Source: Acutalibacter sp.
GTDB taxonomy: Bacteria > Bacillota > Clostridia > Oscillospirales > Acutalibacteraceae
Assembly (NCBI GenBank): GCA_022801475.1
Contig: JAAWSH010000120.1
Location: forward strand, 1-5,626
Direction of reading: 5' to 3'
Length of the DNA: 5,626 nucleotides
The translations under genes were made by a program, and so were the position numbers. The number at the start of each line of letters is the position of its first letter. The stretch's first letter is position 1. Under the pieces are notes generated by a model. The model saw nothing but the letters and a program-made list of their open reading frames with translations, did no database searches and was not told the DNA's origin. Shown piece after piece: positions 1 through 5,626 of this stretch.

Positions 1-5
1 ACCTG

Positions 6-29
6 GCGGCACGGGTATGCCCGCGCCGC
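6..29. terminator. GC-rich hairpin, possible weak terminator of an upstream gene
   Basis: GCGGC (6-10) pairs with GCCGC (25-29), and CGGG (12-15) pairs with CCCG (20-23) around a TATG loop. There is a single A-C mismatch, giving nine base pairs. The bases that follow (TCTCCTT) are only a poor U-tract, so if it terminates a gene left of the window it is not a classic intrinsic terminator. It could also be chance folding of GC-rich DNA or the tail of an upstream coding region. The pairing is seen directly; the role is inferred. Confidence 0.3.
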
Positions 30-34
30 TCTCC

Positions 35-63
35 TTGAAAATCGCCATGTACCGATTTTTAAG
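35..63 (+). promoter_or_regulatory. candidate sigma-A promoter for glmS
   Basis: TTGAAA at 35-40 matches the -35 consensus at five of six positions. After a 17-base spacer, TTTAAG at 58-63 matches the -10 consensus at four of six. A better-looking -10 box, TATAAA at 73-78, has no convincing -35 element at the right distance. Either would give a leader of roughly 65-85 bases before the glmS start. Assigned by eye only. The gene might instead be read from a promoter left of the window. Confidence 0.3.
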
Positions 64-152
64 TGCGTTTACTATAAAATCACCCAAACACAAAACCACC
101 AGCGCGGCCACCCCGCCGTTTTACTCAAAATCATTCACTTGGAGGTACGCCT

Positions 153-1982
<1,830 letters not shown>

Positions 1983-1998
1983 AGGAGGAGGGCGCGCC

Positions 1999-2802
1999 AT
2001 GGATGCATCCCGGCTGGACGCTATCAAGACCTTTGTCCTGGATATGGACGGCACCATCTACCTGGGGGACCGGCTGTTCCCTTATACCAAAGACTTTTTG
2101 CATCAGGTGCTGGCCACAGGCCGGGACTACTGCTTTTTCACCAATAACAGCTCCAAAAACCGGGAGGCCTATCTGGAAAAACTGGGGGGCATGGGCATTG
2201 ACGTGCCGACGGAGAAGATGCTGATCTCTAACGGGGTGATTCTCCGCTGGCTGCTGGCCCACCACCCGGGAGAGGGGGCCTATGTGGTGGGGACCCCTGC
2301 CCTGCGGGAGGATTTCCGGGCGGCGGGCATTGACCCGGAGAGCATGAGGCCCGGCTACGTGGTGCTGGGCTTTGACACCACCCTGACCTATGAAAAGCTG
2401 CGGCTGGCCTGCGACTTTATCCGCCAGGGCGCGCCGGTGTACGGGGTGAACCCGGACTGGAACTGCCCGGTGGAGGGGGGCTTTATCCCAGACTGCGGGT
2501 CCATCGCGGCCCTGGTGAGGGCCTCTACTGGGGTGCAGTGCCAGTTTTTTGGTAAGCCCTCGGCCCACACCCTGAACTATCTGCTGGAGAAAACCGGCCG
2601 CAAAGAGGAAGAGCTGGCTGTGGTGGGGGACCGGCTGTATACAGACATTGCCGTGGCGGCGGGCAGCGGGGTGACCTCCATTTTGGTGATGAGCGGCGAG
2701 ACCACCCCGGAGATGCTGGCCGGCAGTACGATAAAGCCGGACCTGGTGTTTGACGACCTGGGCCAGCTGGCGGCTTGTCTGGGCCCAGAGACAGAAAGAT
2801 AA
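1999..2802 (+). CDS. HAD-IIA family (NagD-like) phosphatase
   Basis: Cytosolic haloacid-dehalogenase superfamily phosphatase, expected to hydrolyse a small phosphorylated metabolite; the substrate cannot be read from sequence. All four HAD motifs are present: DMDGTIYLGD (15-24) with nucleophile Asp15 and acid/base Asp17, TNNSS (48-52), Lys186 in FGKPS (185-189), and GDRLYTDI (210-217) with the Mg-binding aspartates. The stretch between motifs II and III is a large C2-type cap (about 75-180), which together with the YLGD extension of motif I places it in subfamily IIA with NagD, AraL and 4-nitrophenylphosphatases. The length of 267 aa is normal for the family. AGGAGG at 1983-1988 overlaps the end of the glmS stop codon and lies ten bases before the ATG, so the gene is very likely cotranscribed and translationally linked with glmS. 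That neighbour makes an amino-sugar or sugar phosphate a reasonable substrate guess, but this is inference. Confidence 0.93.
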   Translation: MDASRLDAIKTFVLDMDGTIYLGDRLFPYTKDFLHQVLATGRDYCFFTNNSSKNREAYLEKLGGMGIDVPTEKMLISNGVILRWLLAHHPGEGAYVVGTPALREDFRAAGIDPESMRPGYVVLGFDTTLTYEKLRLACDFIRQGAPVYGVNPDWNCPVEGGFIPDCGSIAALVRASTGVQCQFFGKPSAHTLNYLLEKTGRKEEELAVVGDRLYTDIAVAAGSGVTSILVMSGETTPEMLAGSTIKPDLVFDDLGQLAACLGPETER

Positions 2803-2863
2803 GAAATGAGCAGACATGGCCCTCCCGGTGCATATCTTTCCGCTGTCTGGAAAGGCTATTGCC

Positions 2864-2872
2864 AAAGGAGGG
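2864..2872 (+). promoter_or_regulatory. strong ribosome binding site deciding the TTG start of spoVAE
   Basis: AAAGGAGGG is a near-perfect Shine-Dalgarno sequence. It ends six bases before TTG at 2879-2881. The in-frame ATG at 2816 has no comparable site (GAAATGAGCAGAC precedes it), and translation from there would add 21 residues that precede the conserved family N-terminus. Confidence 0.85.
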
Positions 2873-2878
2873 ATTTTT

Positions 2879-3235
2879 TTGGAATATCTCAACGCGTTTT
2901 GGGTGGGGGGCGCTATTTGCGTAGTGGGCCAGCTGCTTATTGATTTGACCAAGCTGACCCCTGCCCGTATCATGGTACTGTTTGTCACTCTGGGGGTGCT
3001 GCTGGGGGGCCTGGGGCTGTATGGCCCCCTGGTAGACTATGCTGGGGCCGGGGCCACGGTGCCCCTGTGCGGCTTTGGCTGGGCGCTGTCCGAAGGGGTA
3101 CGCAAGGCTGTGGTGGAACAGGGTTTTATAGGAGTTTTTACCGGCGGCCTTACAGCAGGTGCGGCGGGCACCACGGCGGCGGTGTTTTTCGGCTATTTAG
3201 CCGCGCTTCTGTCCAAGTCTCGGGATAAGTCATAA
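2879..3235 (+). CDS. spoVAE: stage V sporulation protein AE (SpoVAE/SpoVAEb)
   Basis: Small integral membrane protein of the SpoVA complex. This complex moves Ca-dipicolinic acid into the forespore during sporulation and releases it at germination; it sits in the spore inner membrane. From the TTG start the protein is 118 aa and begins MEYLNAFWVGG, close to the usual family length of about 116 aa. Characteristic family segments are LIDLTKLTPARIMVLFV (20-36), GAGATVPLCGFG (56-67) and FTGGLTAGAAGT (87-98). Hydrophobic segments run at about 6-22, 30-48 and 84-111, with a basic tail (SKSRDKS). The longer reading from ATG 2816 is rejected because an excellent ribosome binding site lies just before TTG 2879 and the extra residues do not fit the family. 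The gene lies 76 bases after the phosphatase in the same direction. The usual partners spoVAC and spoVAD are not upstream, which is unusual. No convincing sigma-G promoter was found in the gap. A GC-rich terminator follows. Confidence 0.93.
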   Translation: MEYLNAFWVGGAICVVGQLLIDLTKLTPARIMVLFVTLGVLLGGLGLYGPLVDYAGAGATVPLCGFGWALSEGVRKAVVEQGFIGVFTGGLTAGAAGTTAAVFFGYLAALLSKSRDKS

Positions 3236-3293
3236 GGAAAGGCTTGCGGCAAGCGGTCAGAGGCGTAAGAGAGGACCATTATTTTTTCAGGAG

Positions 3294-3325
3294 CGGCATG
3301 GCTTTGGCCTGCCGTTTTCTGTTTT
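3294..3325 (+). terminator. intrinsic terminator after spoVAE
   Basis: CGGCA (3294-3298) pairs with TGCCG (3310-3314), and GGC (3300-3302) pairs with GCC (3307-3309) around a TTTG loop. T3299 is bulged. The eight-base-pair stem is followed at once by TTTTCTGTTTT (3315-3325). It lies 58 bases after the spoVAE stop and probably ends the glmS-phosphatase-spoVAE transcript. Confidence 0.75.
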
Positions 3326-3360
3326 AGCCGTTGCTTCACAAGGATGAAGCCCGCAAGGCC

Positions 3361-3405
3361 ATGAAGAAATACAGATATTCCGCCGCTTTATATAAATTGG
3401 CATAA
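3361..3405 (+). other. 14-codon open frame in the AT-rich intergenic stretch, probably remnant or chance
   Basis: ATG at 3361 opens a frame MKKYRYSAALYKLA ending in TAA. The same frame is open back to 3328 (just after a TAG at 3325-3327), reading PLLHKDEARKA before the Met. There is no clear ribosome binding site. The Lys/Arg/Tyr/Ala-rich, helix-prone composition resembles a protein tail more than random GC-rich DNA, so it could be the leftover end of a gene disrupted when the neighbouring methylase DNA arrived. I recognise no family. The rest of the 3236-3448 gap holds only the two terminators and some short weak hairpins. Confidence 0.15.
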
Positions 3406-3408
3406 TAG

Positions 3409-3445
3409 AAGCGATCAACTTGTGCTGTTGATCGCTTTTGTTTTT
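3409..3445 (+). terminator. perfect 11-bp hairpin terminator between convergent genes, possibly bidirectional
   Basis: AAGCGATCAAC (3409-3419) pairs without mismatch with GTTGATCGCTT (3427-3437) around a seven-base loop. On the plus strand it is followed by TTGTTTTT, a good U-tract. On the minus strand the hairpin begins just 12 bases after the methylase stop codon, and the sequence running out of the stem (TTCTATTAT) is a weaker but usable U-rich tail. It probably ends the methylase transcript and blocks read-through from the left. Confidence 0.8.
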
Positions 3446-3448
3446 ATA

Positions 3449-5626
3449 CTATTCTCTGGCGGTTGCTCTTGCCTCCTGCATAGAAAGAAGCGAAGATTTT
3501 ATCTTATCAAAGTATTCATCCATGCCAAAACTGCGCAGAACTTCATACTCAAAAGCGGAACGGGTTTTATCACATAGTTCTTCAGAGACTTTCTTAATTT
3601 TTCTTGCTTTCAGTTTTTCAAAAGCCTCCAAAATTCTTTGGCGGTCCGAAGCACTTACCAACTTTGGGTTTAGCATATAACTATTTGCGATATTGTCTTT
3701 GTTTATATCTAAAACCCCAAGTCCCCGCCCAAAACCCGAGGCTTCAATATAAAACATCGTGAATATTGAGTTCAGCAAAGCATGGTTCAGCTCTTCATCG
3801 GGATAGGCCGCTTTATGTGTTAGGCCAATCAACCTCTGGTTCACAAAAGACGGGGTTTCAAATTTTGCAAAGAACAGTCTTTGGTCGGGATTCATCATTG
3901 TAAATATCTCCGCAATCTCATGGTCTCGCAGCGTGTACCATTCCATCCCTTTTCTTTTCAAAACGCTTGGCAGCGGTTTTCCAACACCGTTTTTTTGGTC
4001 GGCAAATTTAGAAATCCATTCCAATGCGCCGGTGTGCCCAAGTGCCTGTAATTCGCTTAAAGACGCGTTACAACAAAACGCGTCGTGGTCCGGGGTTGCG
4101 GTAAGCCCGGTTACATTTCTTGCATTGATCAGGACCTTTTTTAAATAGGTGTTTTCAATTCTGTGCTGCCCTTTTTGTGGGTAGAATAAGGCGTCCCACC
4201 CACGGCGGCTTCCTCTAAAAACACGAAAAACTTTGTTAAGAGGAACCATCTTGTCTTTTACATCCAGTAACCATTCCACGTTGTGAAACAATGTGTTATA
4301 ACAAACATTAAGGCTTAAAATGTCCTCTATCTGTTTTTGAGAATACCTTGACAGTTTGGAAACGGTTTTGTCCATTTCTGTTCCAAGTAAAGCGGAATTT
4401 ATCAAAGCGCTTTCCTCATCATGGTCCCTTGATAAGTCTTCCAAAGACCGTTTCCAAAGCCAGAAATCTGTATAAGGGCTTGGGGTGTTGGACTTCTTCT
4501 CTAATACAATGATGGTTGTCACAATATCGGCGTTCTTAAACCAGCGGCCCTTCCCGCTGATATGAACTTGTTTAATATAATATCTTTGCTTTAAGACCTC
4601 AATAAATTCAATGCCCGCGTTGGTGCCAAGCCATGAATTGGAAACAATCATGCCCAGCGTACCGCCCGGCTTAAGCACATCGGCTATCTTTGCGGCAATA
4701 TAGCAATACAAATCTGACCTTACATTCAGTTCGGCGGCCCATTCTATGTTTGATATCACATCCTTGTCGTCCTCTGGAATGATCTCGAAGGGAACAAAGG
4801 GAAAATTAGAAACTACTGATCCAAAAGCGGGAAGGGAAAGATGCATTTCCTTGCCTGTTTCTGGGTTGACAATTACCACATCGTCCCCAATTGATAAAGA
4901 AAGGGCGTTGTGTTGAAACAGCCGGTTAGCAAGATGGATGGTATCCGCATCTGTCATGCTAAGATTCGCGATTTGCAAAGGATATTGGTATTTATCGCAT
5001 GCCCATACCGATTCAACGGCGTCTTTGGGAGAAAGCCGCTCTTTTTTAATCTGAATAACAGCCTTTGAAATCGTTCCGGTTCCACAGCAGCAATCCAATA
5101 CGGTATCGGTCCAATCTTTTACGGCTAAACGAACAAGCAGGTTTGCCAATTCAGGCGGTGTTGTATACTGCCCATTAATGGCCCGTTTGCTTGTTGCGAC
5201 AGAGCCCTCTAAGATGTTTTGTAAGGCCTCTTGGTTAAGCTGTTCGATTCCATTATCCTTCAAAAAGTTTGAAAACTCCACAAAATCCTGCCAAGACATG
5301 TCTGGCAAAACGTCATCGTACCTAATTGGGGAAAACACATTGTAAAAATCGCATCTGGATGTGATTTTTTTGAAAATTTCGTTTGCCCCATTGGGCGTGG
5401 TGGCGTAATCAAGATCATGGATCATCAACGCGCCATTTTGTCTGTTTTTAATGATATGAGCAAAGATAATACGGTTTGACCAATTCAAAATAATGGTTTT
5501 TGCATAGGCTTTGTATTTGTCTGTTTCGTCATGCTCGTATTCCGATTTAATTCCCATCCACCAGCGGTCAATATAAGCCGCCATAACCGAGTCGCGGAAA
5601 GCAGCCGCTTTTAGAGCATCCGCTAC
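3449..5626 (-). CDS. N6-adenine DNA methyltransferase, Type IIG/Eco57I-like, 5' end outside the window
   Basis: SAM-dependent methylase expected to modify adenine in DNA, probably for restriction-modification or phage defence. Residues are numbered from the ATG at 5584. A helical N-terminal region (1-135) has no motif I can name. The catalytic core starts with GQYTTPPELANLL (138-150), then SAM-binding motif I LDCCCGTGTI (163-172), ACDKYQYPLQIA (195-206), motif IV SNFPFVPF (259-266) and LKPGGTLGMIVSNSWL (304-319). The C-terminal part (about 447-640: VPLNKVFRVFRGSRRGWDAL, then FGRGLGVLDINKDNI) looks like a target-recognition region. A charged helical tail (643-711) ends the protein. The ATG at 5584 is probably internal: no ribosome binding site precedes it, and the frame is open for 14 more codons (VADALKAAAFRDSV) to the window edge. 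Thus at least 725 residues exist, and an N-terminal nuclease or other domain may lie outside. The gene is visibly AT-richer than the genes to its left (sampled lines have 42-48% GC, against 52-80% in glmS), which suggests transfer. A stand-alone methylase or an unusual HsdM-type subunit are the alternatives. Confidence 0.88.
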   Translation of the reverse strand, partial: VADALKAAAFRDSVMAAYIDRWWMGIKSEYEHDETDKYKAYAKTIILNWSNRIIFAHIIKNRQNGALMIHDLDYATTPNGANEIFKKITSRCDFYNVFSPIRYDDVLPDMSWQDFVEFSNFLKDNGIEQLNQEALQNILEGSVATSKRAINGQYTTPPELANLLVRLAVKDWTDTVLDCCCGTGTISKAVIQIKKERLSPKDAVESVWACDKYQYPLQIANLSMTDADTIHLANRLFQHNALSLSIGDDVVIVNPETGKEMHLSLPAFGSVVSNFPFVPFEIIPEDDKDVISNIEWAAELNVRSDLYCYIAAKIADVLKPGGTLGMIVSNSWLGTNAGIEFIEVLKQRYYIKQVHISGKGRWFKNADIVTTIIVLEKKSNTPSPYTDFWLWKRSLEDLSRDHDEESALINSALLGTEMDKTVSKLSRYSQKQIEDILSLNVCYNTLFHNVEWLLDVKDKMVPLNKVFRVFRGSRRGWDALFYPQKGQHRIENTYLKKVLINARNVTGLTATPDHDAFCCNASLSELQALGHTGALEWISKFADQKNGVGKPLPSVLKRKGMEWYTLRDHEIAEIFTMMNPDQRLFFAKFETPSFVNQRLIGLTHKAAYPDEELNHALLNSIFTMFYIEASGFGRGLGVLDINKDNIANSYMLNPKLVSASDRQRILEAFEKLKARKIKKVSEELCDKTRSAFEYEVLRSFGMDEYFDKIKSSLLSMQEARATARE

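Noticed and set aside
1..152. Possible glmS ribozyme in the leader
   Set aside because: The conserved catalytic core and its characteristic double-pseudoknot sequence blocks are not recognisable. From the AGCGC at 110-114 to the start codon there is too little room for the roughly 150-base ribozyme.
1991..2003. GGCGCGCC followed by CATGG, resembling joined cloning sites before the phosphatase start
   Set aside because: It sits in very GC-rich native sequence with a natural ribosome binding site and operon context. No vector sequence is visible, so chance is the better explanation.
2830..2863. GCATA as a possible sigma-G -35 box before spoVAE
   Set aside because: At the proper distance the expected CATNNTA-like -10 element is not present (the sequence reads GGCTATT), so the match is too weak to call.
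3242..3288. Small hairpins (GCTTG/CAAGC and GGTC/GACC) before ATTATTTTTTC
   Set aside because: The stems are only four to five base pairs, the second with a loop of 15 bases. The better terminator lies just downstream at 3294-3325.
3333..3350. Six-base-pair hairpin GCTTCA/TGAAGC
   Set aside because: No U-tract follows on either strand and the stem is short; no function can be supported.
3990..3996. T7 tract inside the methylase gene (another at 5365-5371) as possible phase-variation switches
   Set aside because: Seven-base tracts are common in AT-rich genes and the frame is intact. No longer tract or simple-sequence repeat supports phase variation.

Overview
The window appears to come from a GC-rich, endospore-forming Firmicute. 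An Oscillospiraceae-like member of the Clostridia would fit, because a spoVA gene and strong AGGAGG-type ribosome binding sites sit in GC-rich coding DNA. The family-level placement is inference.

Left part (1-3235), plus strand: a short leader holds a GC-rich hairpin and a weak candidate promoter. It is followed by three closely packed genes in one direction. These are glmS (glucosamine-6-phosphate synthase, full length, 609 aa), a NagD-type HAD-IIA sugar-phosphate phosphatase (267 aa, 16 bases after glmS), and spoVAE (stage V sporulation protein AE, 118 aa from a TTG start). The first two link amino-sugar supply for the cell wall with phosphometabolite hydrolysis. The third is a membrane subunit of the spore dipicolinate channel, here without its usual spoVAC/spoVAD neighbours.

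Middle (3236-3448), 213 bases without a convincing gene: a bulged GC-rich intrinsic terminator (3294-3325) follows spoVAE. A perfect 11-bp hairpin terminator (3409-3445) lies between the convergent genes. An AT-rich stretch between them contains a 14-codon reading frame that is probably a remnant or chance.

Right part (3449-5626), minus strand: one long, visibly AT-richer gene encodes an N6-adenine DNA methyltransferase of the Type IIG/Eco57I-like or stand-alone N-6 methylase kind. It has a helical N-terminal region, a Rossmann methylase core and a C-terminal putative target-recognition region. Its frame stays open to the window edge, so the 5' end of the gene is missing here. The change in base composition and the switch in function from core metabolism to DNA modification suggest that the left edge of an acquired defence or mobile island lies in the 3315-3448 interval. 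No partner nuclease or integrase is visible, so any wider system would lie beyond 5626.
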